Part shown: one piece after another, positions 31,057 through 39,501 of the stretch
Position numbering within the stretch: the stretch's first letter is position 1
How the letters are laid out: the number at the start of each line of letters is the position of its first letter
Source: Streptomyces sp. cg36
Lineage (GTDB): Bacteria; Actinomycetota; Actinomycetes; Streptomycetales; Streptomycetaceae
Direction of reading: 5' to 3'
Assembly: GCF_041080675.1 (NCBI RefSeq)
Contig: NZ_CP163520.1
Coordinates: 1,550,001 to 1,614,000 of the forward strand
DNA length: 64,000 bases
Program-made: the position numbers and the translations under genes
Notes under the pieces: generated by a model
Database searches by the model: none
Told to the model about the DNA's origin: nothing
Seen by the model: the letters and a program-made list of their open reading frames with translations, nothing else

Positions 31057-31401
31057 GCGGGCAGCGTAATGGCCCGGCCGCGCCCGGGGGCGAGCCAGAT
31101 CACATCGACCGGTTCGGCGGGACCTCTGGCGCGCTCGTTACCCACGAGTTAATCTCAAGTGAGCGGGTACCCCCCGCGACTCGGGCGGCCTGGTGACGCA
31201 GCCGCCGCGAGTGCTGGTCGGTTCGGCAGTACCACGACCGGATCCCGGGACAGGGTCCGTCGGCTCTCAGGCTCTCTGCACCACGACACACAACTCCCGC
31301 ACGCCGTGCGCCCGTTGGCGTACCCGCAGCTCCCGGCCCCGGGCCCCGGGGCCGGCCGCGTGCGCCCTCTCCTCAGTCGTCACTCACCCTGGAGTCCCGT
31401 G
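31057..31401. other. Upstream region of the 3-hydroxyacyl-CoA dehydrogenase gene
   Basis: No gene recognised. It contains the dyad CTCGT-TACCC-ACGAG near 31135-31149 followed by an AT-richer TTAATCTCAAG, a plausible promoter/operator zone for the rightward gene and/or the leftward HEAT gene. The remainder is GC-rich leader with no strong hairpin noted. Confidence 0.4.
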
Positions 31402-33183
31402 ATGGACACCCCCCTGAACACCGTCGCCGTGGTCGGTCTCGGCACCATGGGCACCGGCATCGCCGAAGTGCTCACCCGCGCGGGCCGCGAGGTCATCGGC
31501 ATCGACGTCAGCGAGCGCGCCGCCCGGCGGGCCGTGGCCGCGCTGGAGGCGTCCACCGCCCGCGCCGTCACCCGTGAGCGCCTCACCGAGGAGGAGCGGC
31601 GCGACGTCCTGGCCCGGTTCCGGACCTTCACCGACCTCCAGGCCGCGGCCGAGGCCGAGCTGGTCATCGAGGTCGTGCCCGAGTCGTACGAGCTCAAGCA
31701 GCAGGTGTTCGCCGCGCTGGACAAGATCGTGGCGCCCACCGCGATCCTGGCGACCGGCACCAACGCCCTCTCGGTGACCCGGCTCGCCGCCGAGTCGGCG
31801 CACCCCGAGCGCGTGCTCGGACTGCACTTCTTCAACCCGGCCCCGGCCATGAAGCTGGTCGAGGTGGTCTCCTCGGTGCTGACCGCCCCGCCCGCCGTGG
31901 AGGCGGTCACCCGGCTCGCCCTGGACCTCGGCAAGGAGCCGGTGGCGGTCGGCGACCGGCCGGGCTTCGTCGCCGACGGGCTGCTCTTCGGCTACCTCAA
32001 CCAGGCCGCCGCGATGTACGAGTCGAAGTACGCCTCCCGCGAGGACATCGACGCCGCGATGAAGCTGGGCTGCGGACTGCCGATGGGCCCGCTCGAACTG
32101 CTGGACCTGATCGGCATCGACACCGCCCGCACGGTCCTGGAGGCGATGTACACCGACTCGCGCGACCGGCTGCACGCCCCCGCGCCGATCCTCGGCCAGC
32201 TCGCCGAGGCGGGCCTGACCGGCCGCAAGTCGGGCCGCGGCTTCTACACGTACGAGGGTCCGGGCAGCGCCGTCGTGGTGCCCGACGCCCAGACGCGCTC
32301 CACCGCCGCGGGCACCACCGTGGGCCGGGCGGTCGCCTCGGTCGGGGTGGCCGGTTCGGGCACCATGGCCTCCGGCATCGCCGAGGTGTTCGCCAAGGCC
32401 GGGTACGACGTGGTGCTGGCCGCGCGCGGCCAGGAGAAGGCCGAGACGGCCAAGGCCCGGATCGCCAAGTCGCTGGCCCGCTCGGTCGACAAGGGCCGGA
32501 TGAGCGCCGAGGCCCGGGAGCGGACGCTGGCCCGGATCGTGCCGGCCGGCTCGCTGGACGCCTTCGCCGAGGTCGACCTGGCGGTGGAGGCCGTCGCCGA
32601 GGACCTGGGGATCAAGCAGCAGCTGTTCGCCTCCCTGGACAAGATCTGCAAGCCCGGCGCGGTGCTCGCCACCACCACCTCCTCGCTGCCGGTCGTCGCC
32701 TGCGCCCGCGCCACCGCGCGCCCGCAGGACGTCATCGGGATGCACTTCTTCAACCCGGCCCCGGCCATGAAGCTGGTGGAGATCGTCCGCACGGTGCTGA
32801 CCTCGGACGAGGTGCACGCCACCGTCCGCGAGGTCACCGCGAAGATCCGCAAGCACCCGGTGGACTGCGGCGACCGGGCCGGGTTCATCGTGAACGCGCT
32901 GCTCTTCCCGTACCTCAACAACGCGATCAAGATGGTCCAGGAGCACTACGCCTCGCTCGACGACATCGACGCGGCGATGAAGCTGGGCGGCGGCTACCCG
33001 ATGGGGCCCTTCGAACTCCTCGACGTGGTCGGCCTGGACGTCTCGCTGGCCATCGAGAAGGTGCTGCACGCCGAGTTCCGCGACCCGGGGCTCGCGCCCG
33101 CCCCGCTCCTGGAGCATCTGGTGGCGGCCGGGTGCCTGGGCCGCAAGACGGGCCGTGGATTCCGCGAGTATGCCCGCCGCTGA
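31402..33183 (+). CDS. 3-hydroxyacyl-CoA dehydrogenase, tandem-duplicated (3-hydroxybutyryl-CoA dehydrogenase type)
   Basis: A 593-residue protein made of two copies of the ~290-residue 3HCDH enzyme. Each has an NAD-binding Rossmann start (V-V-G-L-G-T-M-G-T-G-I-A-E-V and V-A-G-S-G-T-M-A-S-G-I-A-E-V, the second near residue 312), G-L-H-F-F-N-P-A-P-A-M-K-L-V or its equivalent with the catalytic His, and a C-terminal dimerisation domain. It oxidises 3-hydroxyacyl-CoA or reduces acetoacetyl-CoA; next to the EMC genes it probably supplies 3-hydroxybutyryl-CoA, the step before crotonyl-CoA. RBS GGAG. Followed by a TetR gene. Confidence 0.92.
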   Translation: MDTPLNTVAVVGLGTMGTGIAEVLTRAGREVIGIDVSERAARRAVAALEASTARAVTRERLTEEERRDVLARFRTFTDLQAAAEAELVIEVVPESYELKQQVFAALDKIVAPTAILATGTNALSVTRLAAESAHPERVLGLHFFNPAPAMKLVEVVSSVLTAPPAVEAVTRLALDLGKEPVAVGDRPGFVADGLLFGYLNQAAAMYESKYASREDIDAAMKLGCGLPMGPLELLDLIGIDTARTVLEAMYTDSRDRLHAPAPILGQLAEAGLTGRKSGRGFYTYEGPGSAVVVPDAQTRSTAAGTTVGRAVASVGVAGSGTMASGIAEVFAKAGYDVVLAARGQEKAETAKARIAKSLARSVDKGRMSAEARERTLARIVPAGSLDAFAEVDLAVEAVAEDLGIKQQLFASLDKICKPGAVLATTTSSLPVVACARATARPQDVIGMHFFNPAPAMKLVEIVRTVLTSDEVHATVREVTAKIRKHPVDCGDRAGFIVNALLFPYLNNAIKMVQEHYASLDDIDAAMKLGGGYPMGPFELLDVVGLDVSLAIEKVLHAEFRDPGLAPAPLLEHLVAAGCLGRKTGRGFREYARR

Positions 33184-33192
33184 CCCCTGGGG

Positions 33193-33217
33193 CTCCCCCG
33201 CGCAGCCGCCGGGGGAG
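33193..33217 (+). terminator. Putative terminator after the dehydrogenase gene
   Basis: CTCCCCCG and CGGGGGAG form a perfect 8-bp stem with a 9-nt loop, 9 bp past the stop codon. Confidence 0.5.
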
Positions 33218-33298
33218 GGCTGGGGCGGGCTGCTCGAACCCTCGGGCGGTCCGCCCCCGCGAGCGCGACTTCCTGCACATATGCAGTACGTTCGGTCC

Positions 33299-34117
33299 AT
33301 GCCCCAGCCCGCTTCCTCCTCGAAACGGCCGACCCGAGCGTCCGCCGCGCCCGACGCCCCGGAAAGTGCCGCCGGCAGCCGCGCGGCGGCACAGCGGCTC
33401 AAGATGCGCCGCGAGCTCGCCGCCGCGGCCATGGAGCTCTTCTCGGCCAAGGGGTACGAGGCCACCACGGTCGACGAGATCGCGGCCCGCGCCGGGGTCG
33501 CCCGCCGCACCTTCTTCCGCCACTTCCGCTCCAAGGAAGAGGCGATCTTCCCCGACCACGACGACACCCTGGTGCGGGCGGAGGCGGTGCTCAACGCCGC
33601 TCCCGCGCACGAGCATCCGCTGGACACCGTGTGCCGGGGGATCAAGGAGGTCATGAAGATGTACGCGGCCTCCCCCTCGGTCTCCGTGGCGCGCTACAAG
33701 CTGACCCGCGAGGTGCCGACCCTGCGCGAGGCCGAGATCGCCTCGGTGGCCCGCTACGAGCGCCTGTTCACCCGCTACCTCCTGGGCCACTTCGACGAGC
33801 ACGAGCACCACGCCGGCAACGACGACCCGCTGCTGGCGGAGGTGGCCGCCTCGGCGGTCGTCACCGCCCACAACCACGTGCTGCGGCGCTGGCTGCGGGC
33901 GGGCGGGCAGGGCGATGTGGAGACCCAGCTCGACCACGCGTTCGCGATCGTCCGGGAGACCTTCGGCTCCGGCATCGGCGCCGGGCGCACCGCCCGGCCG
34001 AAGGCCGCCGCCGCGTCGGTCTCCACCGCCGACGAGGTGCTGGTGGCGGTGGCCCGGACCGACGCGCCGCTGGACGAGATCATGCAGTCGATCAAGAAGG
34101 CGCTGCGGCAGCGCTGA
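33299..34117 (+). CDS. TetR-family transcriptional regulator
   Basis: A 272-residue regulator with a TetR_N helix-turn-helix at about residues 38-85: A-A-M-E-L-F-S-A-K-G-Y-E-A-T-T-V-D-E-I-A followed by A-G-V-A-R-R-T-F-F-R-H-F. The ligand domain is followed by a C-terminal extension, V-A-R-T-D-A-P-L-D-E-I-M-Q. An in-frame ATG six codons upstream is possible. It sits between the hydroxyacyl-CoA dehydrogenase and ccr, as in the equivalent S. coelicolor locus, and is a likely regulator of the EMC genes with an acyl-CoA effector; this is inference. Confidence 0.88.
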   Translation: MPQPASSSKRPTRASAAPDAPESAAGSRAAAQRLKMRRELAAAAMELFSAKGYEATTVDEIAARAGVARRTFFRHFRSKEEAIFPDHDDTLVRAEAVLNAAPAHEHPLDTVCRGIKEVMKMYAASPSVSVARYKLTREVPTLREAEIASVARYERLFTRYLLGHFDEHEHHAGNDDPLLAEVAASAVVTAHNHVLRRWLRAGGQGDVETQLDHAFAIVRETFGSGIGAGRTARPKAAAASVSTADEVLVAVARTDAPLDEIMQSIKKALRQR

Positions 34118-34167
34118 CCCGTCCGTCGGCCGCGCCGCCGACCCGTCCGCCGAACTGTCCGAAACAC

Positions 34168-34200
34168 CGAGGCCCGTCCCCGTCCGGGGGCGGGTTTCGG
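34168..34200 (+). terminator. Terminator after the TetR gene
   Basis: CCCGTCCCC pairs with GGGGGCGGG (one G-T wobble), flanked by CCGAGG and TTTCGG, about 50 bp past the stop codon. Confidence 0.55.
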
Positions 34201-34284
34201 CGTTCCGGGGGCGGTGTTCGATCGATCATCGCTCATTCGTGCAGGTCATTACGCAATTGAGAGAAATTGTTGGCACGCAGTGTC

Positions 34285-34313
34285 TTGCCGACTGGCACCG
34301 CGTGCCATACGTT
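34285..34313 (+). promoter_or_regulatory. Putative promoter of the ccr-meaA operon with flanking inverted repeat
   Basis: TTGCCG (34285-34290) and TACGTT (34308-34313) are separated by 17 bp, fitting the Streptomyces vegetative pattern. The inverted repeat GGCACGC / GCGTGCC overlaps this region and could be the operator of the adjacent TetR protein. Confidence 0.4.
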
Positions 34314-34596
34314 GATGTTGTCCGGGCGGCCGGCGTGCAGAGACCCCTCGTACGCCGGCTGTCCCCGCAAGTCCCTCCCGGGCCCGCCCCGGGGACCCGG
34401 CTCGCGCGCCCGGACGCCTGCGTCACAGGCAACCCTCCCGCGCCACCAAGCGCTGCCACAGCACCACCTCCGCCGAACCGACGGCACACCTCACACCAGC
34501 AGCAGCACCGACGTTCCCCGCCGCGTCCCCGGACGCACCCCCGAGCTCTCCACCCAGCTCGACCTGGGGAGACCCCAAACCGCCGGAGGCAACACC

Positions 34597-35934
34597 GTGA
34601 AGGAAATCCTGGACGCGATCCAGTCGTCGGAGACCACCTCCGCCGACTTCGCCGCTCTGCCGCTCCCCGACTCGTACCGTGCCGTCACCGTGCACAAGGA
34701 CGAGACGGAGATGTTCGCCGGGCTCGCCACCCGGGACAAGGACCCGCGCAAGTCGCTCCACCTCGACGACGTGCCGGTCCCCGAACTCGGCCCGGGCGAG
34801 GCCCTGGTGGCCGTCATGGCCTCCTCGGTCAACTACAACTCGGTGTGGACCTCGATCTTCGAGCCGCTCTCCACGTTCGGCTTCCTGGAGCGCTACGGCC
34901 GGGTCAGCGAGCTCGCCAAGCGCCACGACCTGCCGTACCACGTGATCGGCTCCGACCTGGCGGGCGTCGTGCTGCGCACCGGCCCCGGCGTCAACGCCTG
35001 GAAGCCCGGCGACGAGGTCGTGGCGCACTGCCTCTCCGTCGAGATGGAGTCCAGCGACGGCCACAACGACACGATGCTCGACCCCGAGCAGCGGATCTGG
35101 GGCTTCGAGACCAACTTCGGCGGACTGGCCGAGATCGCCCTGGTCAAGTCGAACCAGCTGATGCCCAAGCCCGACCACCTCTCGTGGGAGGAGGCGGCGG
35201 CGCCCGGTCTGGTCAACTCCACCGCCTACCGCCAGCTGGTCTCGCGCAACGGCGCCGGCATGAAGCAGGGCGACAACGTGCTGATCTGGGGCGCCAGCGG
35301 CGGCCTCGGCTCCTACGCCACCCAGTTCGCGCTGGCCGGCGGCGCCAACCCCATCTGTGTCGTCTCCAGCGACCAGAAGGCGGACATCTGCCGCTCCATG
35401 GGCGCCGAGGCGATCATCGACCGCAACGCCGAGGGCTACAAGTTCTGGAAGGACGAGCAGACCCAGGACCCCAAGGAGTGGAAGCGCTTCGGCAAGCGCA
35501 TCCGCGAGCTGACCGGCGGCGAGGACATCGACATCGTCTTCGAGCACCCCGGCCGCGAGACCTTCGGCGCCAGCGTGTACGTCACCCGCAAGGGCGGCAC
35601 CATCACCACGTGCGCCTCCACTTCGGGGTACATGCACGAGTACGACAACCGCTACCTGTGGATGTCCCTGAAGCGCATCATCGGCTCGCACTTCGCCAAC
35701 TACCGCGAGGCGTGGGAGGCCAACCGCCTCATCGCCAAGGGCAAGATCCACCCCACCCTCTCCAAGGTCTACGGCCTGGAGGAGACCGGACAGGCCGCCT
35801 ACGACGTGCACCGCAACCTGCACCAGGGCAAGGTCGGCGTCCTGGCGCTCGCCCCCCGCGAGGGCCTGGGCGTCCGCGACCACGAGCTCCGCGCCAAGCA
35901 CCTCGACGCCATCAACCGCTTCCGCAACATCTGA
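34597..35934 (+). CDS. ccr: Crotonyl-CoA carboxylase/reductase
   Basis: A 445-residue medium-chain dehydrogenase/reductase that reductively carboxylates crotonyl-CoA to ethylmalonyl-CoA with NADPH, the key step of the EMC pathway and a source of extender units. Features: S-S-V-N-Y-N-S-V-W-T, the V-I-G-S-D-L-A-G-V-V segment, the NADPH-binding I-W-G-A-S-G-G-L-G-S and the C-terminal G-K-I-H-P-T-L-S-K-V-Y. The GTG start has GGAGG eight bases upstream. First gene of a tightly packed rightward operon (14-bp gap to meaA). Confidence 0.95.
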   Translation: MKEILDAIQSSETTSADFAALPLPDSYRAVTVHKDETEMFAGLATRDKDPRKSLHLDDVPVPELGPGEALVAVMASSVNYNSVWTSIFEPLSTFGFLERYGRVSELAKRHDLPYHVIGSDLAGVVLRTGPGVNAWKPGDEVVAHCLSVEMESSDGHNDTMLDPEQRIWGFETNFGGLAEIALVKSNQLMPKPDHLSWEEAAAPGLVNSTAYRQLVSRNGAGMKQGDNVLIWGASGGLGSYATQFALAGGANPICVVSSDQKADICRSMGAEAIIDRNAEGYKFWKDEQTQDPKEWKRFGKRIRELTGGEDIDIVFEHPGRETFGASVYVTRKGGTITTCASTSGYMHEYDNRYLWMSLKRIIGSHFANYREAWEANRLIAKGKIHPTLSKVYGLEETGQAAYDVHRNLHQGKVGVLALAPREGLGVRDHELRAKHLDAINRFRNI

Positions 35935-35948
35935 GCACGGAGCGACAC

Positions 35949-37970
35949 ATGACTGAGCGCCAGAAGGACCGGCCCTGGCTCATGCGGACGTACGCCGGTC
36001 ACTCGACGGCCGAGGCGTCCAACGAGCTCTACCGGCGCAACCTCGCCAAGGGCCAGACCGGTCTCTCGGTCGCCTTCGACCTGCCGACGCAGACCGGCTA
36101 CGACCCGGACCACATCCTCGCCCGCGGCGAGGTGGGCCGGGTCGGGGTCCCGGTCTCCCATCTCGGCGACATGCGGCGGCTGTTCCAGGAGATCCCGCTG
36201 GAGCAGATGAACACCTCGATGACGATCAACGCCACCGCGATGTGGCTGCTCGCCATGTACCAGGTGGTCGCGGAGGAGCAAGGTCTCGACAAGGAGGCCA
36301 TCACCCGGCTCCAGGGCACGACGCAGAACGACATCGTCAAGGAGTACCTCTCGCGCGGGACGCACGTCTTCCCGCCCGGCCCGTCGCTGCGGCTGACCAC
36401 GGACATGATCACGTACACGGTCAACCACATCCCCAAGTGGAACCCGATCAACATCTGCAGCTACCACCTCCAGGAGGCGGGGGCCACCCCGGTCCAGGAG
36501 ATCTCGTACGCGATGTCCACCGCGATCGCCGTGCTCGACGCGGTGTCCGCCTCCGGGCAGGTGCCCGAGGACCGCAGGGGCGAGGTGGTGGCCCGGATCT
36601 CGTTCTTCGTGAACGCGGGCGTCCGGTTCGTCGAGGAGATGTGCAAGATGCGCGCCTTCGGCCGCATCTGGGACCAGGTCACCCGCGAGCGGTACGGCAT
36701 CGAGAACGCCAAGCAGCGCCGCTTCCGCTACGGCGTCCAGGTCAACTCCCTCGGGCTCACCGAGGCGCAGCCGGAGAACAACGTCCAGCGGATCGTGCTG
36801 GAGATGCTGGCCGTGACGCTCTCCAAGGACGCCCGCGCGCGGGCCGTCCAGCTGCCCGCCTGGAACGAGGCGCTCGGGCTGCCGCGCCCCTGGGACCAGC
36901 AGTGGTCGCTGCGCATCCAGCAGGTCCTCGCGCACGAGAGCGACCTGCTGGAGTACGAGGACATCTTCGCCGGGTCGCACGTCATCGAGGCCAAGGTCGA
37001 CTCGCTGGTCCAGGAGTGCCTGGCCGAGATCGAGCGGATCCAGCAGATGGGCGGCGCGATGGCGGCCGTCGAGTCCGGCTACCTCAAGTCGCAGCTGGTC
37101 TCCTCGCACGCCGAGCGCCGGGCCCGGATCGAGGGCGGCGAGGAGAAGATCGTCGGCGTCAACTGCTACGAGTCGACCGAGCCCAACCCGCTCACCTCCG
37201 ACCTGGACACCGCGATCATGACGGTGGACCCGGCCAACGAGGCGCGGGTGGTGGCGAAGCTGCACGAGTGGCGCGACAACCGGGACGAGAACCGGGCCTC
37301 GGAGGCGCTGGCCGCGCTGAAGAAGGCCGCCGCCGGGACCGAGAACCTGATGGCCGCGACCCTGGAGTGCGTCCGCGCGGGCGTCACCACCGGCGAGTGG
37401 TCCTGGGCGCTGCGCGACGTCTTCGGCGAGTTCCGGGCCCCCACCGGCGTCTCGTCCGCCCCGGTCGCGGTGCCGGCCGAGGCGGGCACACCGCTGGCCC
37501 TGGTGCGCGAGAAGGTGACGCGCACGGCCGAGGAGCTGGGCGCGGGCCGGCTGCGCCTGCTGGTGGGCAAGCCGGGCCTGGACGGCCACTCCAACGGGGC
37601 CGAGCAGATCGCCGTACGCGCGCGTGACGCCGGTTTCGAGGTGGTCTACCAGGGGATCCGGCTCACCCCCGAGCAGATCGTGAACGCCGCCCTGGCGGAG
37701 GATGTGCACTGCGTGGGCCTCTCCATCCTGTCCGGCTCGCACGCCGAGCTGGTGCCCGACGTGCTGGTCCGGCTGCGCGAGGCCGGCGCCGTCGACATCC
37801 CGGTGATCGTCGGCGGGATCATCCCGCCGGCCGACGCCGAGGAGCTGTGCGCGGCGGGCGTGGCCGCCGTCTTCACCCCGAAGGACTTCGGTATCACGGA
37901 GATCATCGGCCGTATCGTCGACGAGATCCGGAAAGCGAACAAGCTCGACCCTCTGGAGGTCCCCGCATGA
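35949..37970 (+). CDS. meaA: Ethylmalonyl-CoA mutase (MeaA), B12-dependent
   Basis: A 673-residue protein joining an acyl-CoA mutase catalytic barrel (residues ~1-510) and a C-terminal cobalamin-binding domain. The catalytic part shows L-P-T-Q-T-G-Y-D-P-D and G-T-T-Q-N-D-I-V-K-E; the B12 domain has D-G-H-S-N-G (DxHxxG, lower axial His), S-I-L-S-G-S (SxL) and V-G-G-I-I (GG). It converts (2R)-ethylmalonyl-CoA to methylsuccinyl-CoA. Immediately downstream of ccr and overlapping the CoA lyase start by ATGA, it fits the EMC order known in Streptomyces. Confidence 0.95.
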   Translation: MTERQKDRPWLMRTYAGHSTAEASNELYRRNLAKGQTGLSVAFDLPTQTGYDPDHILARGEVGRVGVPVSHLGDMRRLFQEIPLEQMNTSMTINATAMWLLAMYQVVAEEQGLDKEAITRLQGTTQNDIVKEYLSRGTHVFPPGPSLRLTTDMITYTVNHIPKWNPINICSYHLQEAGATPVQEISYAMSTAIAVLDAVSASGQVPEDRRGEVVARISFFVNAGVRFVEEMCKMRAFGRIWDQVTRERYGIENAKQRRFRYGVQVNSLGLTEAQPENNVQRIVLEMLAVTLSKDARARAVQLPAWNEALGLPRPWDQQWSLRIQQVLAHESDLLEYEDIFAGSHVIEAKVDSLVQECLAEIERIQQMGGAMAAVESGYLKSQLVSSHAERRARIEGGEEKIVGVNCYESTEPNPLTSDLDTAIMTVDPANEARVVAKLHEWRDNRDENRASEALAALKKAAAGTENLMAATLECVRAGVTTGEWSWALRDVFGEFRAPTGVSSAPVAVPAEAGTPLALVREKVTRTAEELGAGRLRLLVGKPGLDGHSNGAEQIAVRARDAGFEVVYQGIRLTPEQIVNAALAEDVHCVGLSILSGSHAELVPDVLVRLREAGAVDIPVIVGGIIPPADAEELCAAGVAAVFTPKDFGITEIIGRIVDEIRKANKLDPLEVPA

Positions 37971-38926
37971 CTGTGAACCGTCTCCGCCCGCGCCGTTCGT
38001 GCCTCGCCGTCCCGGGCTCGAACCCGCGCTTCCTGGAGAAGGCGCAGGGGCTCCCCGCCGACCAGGTCTTCCTCGACCTGGAGGACGCCTGCGCGCCGCT
38101 CGCCAAGCCGGAGGCCCGGCACACCATCGTGAAGTTCCTGAACGAGGGCGACTGGACCGGCAAGACCCGGGTCGTACGGGTCAACGACTGGACCACCGAG
38201 TGGACCTACCGCGATGTCGTGACCGTCGTCGAGGGCGCGGGCCACAACCTCGACTGCATCATGCTGCCCAAGGTCCAGAACGCCGAGCAGATCGTGGCGC
38301 TGGACCTGCTGCTCACCCAGATCGAGAAGACCATGGGCTTCGAGGTCGGCAAGATCGGCATCGAGGCGCAGATCGAGAACGCCCAGGGCCTCAACAACGT
38401 CAACGCGATCGCGCAGGCGTCCCAGCGGGTCGAGACGATCATCTTCGGCCCGGCCGACTTCATGGCCTCCATCAACATGAAGTCCCTGGTCGTGGGCGAG
38501 CAGCCGCCCGGCTACCCGGCCGACGCGTACCACTTCATCCTGATGAAGATCCTGATGGCGGCCCGCGCCAACAACCTCCAGGCTATCGACGGCCCCTACC
38601 TCCAGATCAAGAACATCGACGGCTACAGGGCGGTCGCCCAGCGCGCCGCCGCCCTCGGCTTCGACGGCAAGTGGGTGCTGCACCCCGGCCAGGTCGAGGC
38701 GTCCAACGAGGTCTTCTCGCCCTCCCAGGAGGACTACGACCACGCCGAGCTGATCCTGGACGCGTACGAGTACTTCACCTCCGAGGCCGGCGGCAAGAAG
38801 GGCTCGGCGATGCTCGGCGACGAGATGATCGACGAGGCCAGCCGCAAGATGGCGCTGGTCATCTCGGGCAAGGGCCGGGCGGCCGGCATGCAGCGCACGT
38901 CGAAGTTCGAGATCCCGGAGGCGTAA
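37967..38926 (+). CDS. HpcH/HpaI (CitE-like) CoA lyase, probable beta-methylmalyl-CoA/malyl-CoA lyase
   Basis: A 319-residue TIM-barrel lyase. R-S-C-L-A-V-P-G-S-N-P-R-F is the CoA/phosphate-binding start, V-F-L-D-L-E-D-A-C carries metal-ligand acids, and L-P-K-V-Q-N-A-E-Q and I-E-A-Q-I-E-N-A-Q-G contain further conserved residues. By position after meaA it should cleave (2R,3S)-beta-methylmalyl-CoA to glyoxylate and propionyl-CoA and/or malyl-CoA to glyoxylate and acetyl-CoA. ATGA overlap with meaA indicates translational coupling. Confidence 0.9.
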   Translation: MTVNRLRPRRSCLAVPGSNPRFLEKAQGLPADQVFLDLEDACAPLAKPEARHTIVKFLNEGDWTGKTRVVRVNDWTTEWTYRDVVTVVEGAGHNLDCIMLPKVQNAEQIVALDLLLTQIEKTMGFEVGKIGIEAQIENAQGLNNVNAIAQASQRVETIIFGPADFMASINMKSLVVGEQPPGYPADAYHFILMKILMAARANNLQAIDGPYLQIKNIDGYRAVAQRAAALGFDGKWVLHPGQVEASNEVFSPSQEDYDHAELILDAYEYFTSEAGGKKGSAMLGDEMIDEASRKMALVISGKGRAAGMQRTSKFEIPEA

Positions 38927-38929
38927 CCC

Positions 38930-39499
38930 ATGCAGTTCGGCCGCACCTACGAAGAGTTCACCGTCGGGGCCGTGTACAAGCACTGGCCCGGGAAGACGGT
39001 CACCGAGTACGACGACCACCTGTTCTGTCTGCTCACCATGAACCACCACCCGCTCCACCTGGACGCCAACTACGCCGAGAACACCACCGACTTCGGCAAG
39101 AACGTGGTGGTGGGCAACTACATCTACTCGCTGCTGCTGGGCATGAGCGTCCCGGACGTGTCCGGGAAGGCCATCGCCAACCTGGAGATCGAGTCGCTGC
39201 GGCACGTGGCGCCGACCTTCCACGGCGACACGATCTACGGCGAGACGACGGTCCTGGACAAGACGCCCTCGAAGTCGAAGAGCGACCGCGGGATCGTGTA
39301 CGTCGAGACCAAGGGCTACAAGCAGGACGGCACCCTCGTCTGCGTCTTCCGGCGCAAGGTGATGGTCCCCACCGAGACGTACATCAAGGAGCGCGGCGGC
39401 GAGCAGCCCGGCCGCCCGGCCGTCTCCCACCACCGCCCTCAATCGACGCCCCTTCAGGGCGGCGGCGCCGATTCGCAGCCCAAGTCGCAGGAGAAGTAG
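38930..39499 (+). CDS. MaoC-family hydratase, probable mesaconyl-CoA hydratase
   Basis: A 189-residue hot-dog-fold hydratase: F-G-R-T-Y-E-E-F-T-V-G at the start, then T-M-N-H-H-P-L-H-L-D-A with the catalytic Asp/His dyad region, and G-N-Y-I-Y-S-L-L-L-G-M. In EMC clusters this enzyme hydrates mesaconyl-C1-CoA to beta-methylmalyl-CoA. The C-terminal ~35 residues (P-G-R-P-A-V-S-H-H-R-P-Q-S) are low-complexity and not part of the fold. It begins 3 bp after the CoA lyase stop and is followed 2 bp later by the acyl-CoA dehydrogenase gene. Confidence 0.9.
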   Translation: MQFGRTYEEFTVGAVYKHWPGKTVTEYDDHLFCLLTMNHHPLHLDANYAENTTDFGKNVVVGNYIYSLLLGMSVPDVSGKAIANLEIESLRHVAPTFHGDTIYGETTVLDKTPSKSKSDRGIVYVETKGYKQDGTLVCVFRRKVMVPTETYIKERGGEQPGRPAVSHHRPQSTPLQGGGADSQPKSQEK

Positions 39500-39501
39500 C
39501 C

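Larger units (their letters stand above)
34118..34596. other. Upstream region of the EMC operon
   Basis: No gene recognised. It has a hairpin terminator for the TetR gene, an AT-rich promoter zone with two inverted repeats (CAATT...AATTG at about 34254-34269 and GGCACGC...GCGTGCC at 34272-34306), and about 280 bp of leader before the ccr start. Confidence 0.5.

Noticed and set aside
33915..35948. Extension of the meaA frame far upstream across the ccr gene
   Set aside because: The extension is a shadow frame; meaA clearly starts at the ATG at 35949, directly before the conserved mutase N-terminus.
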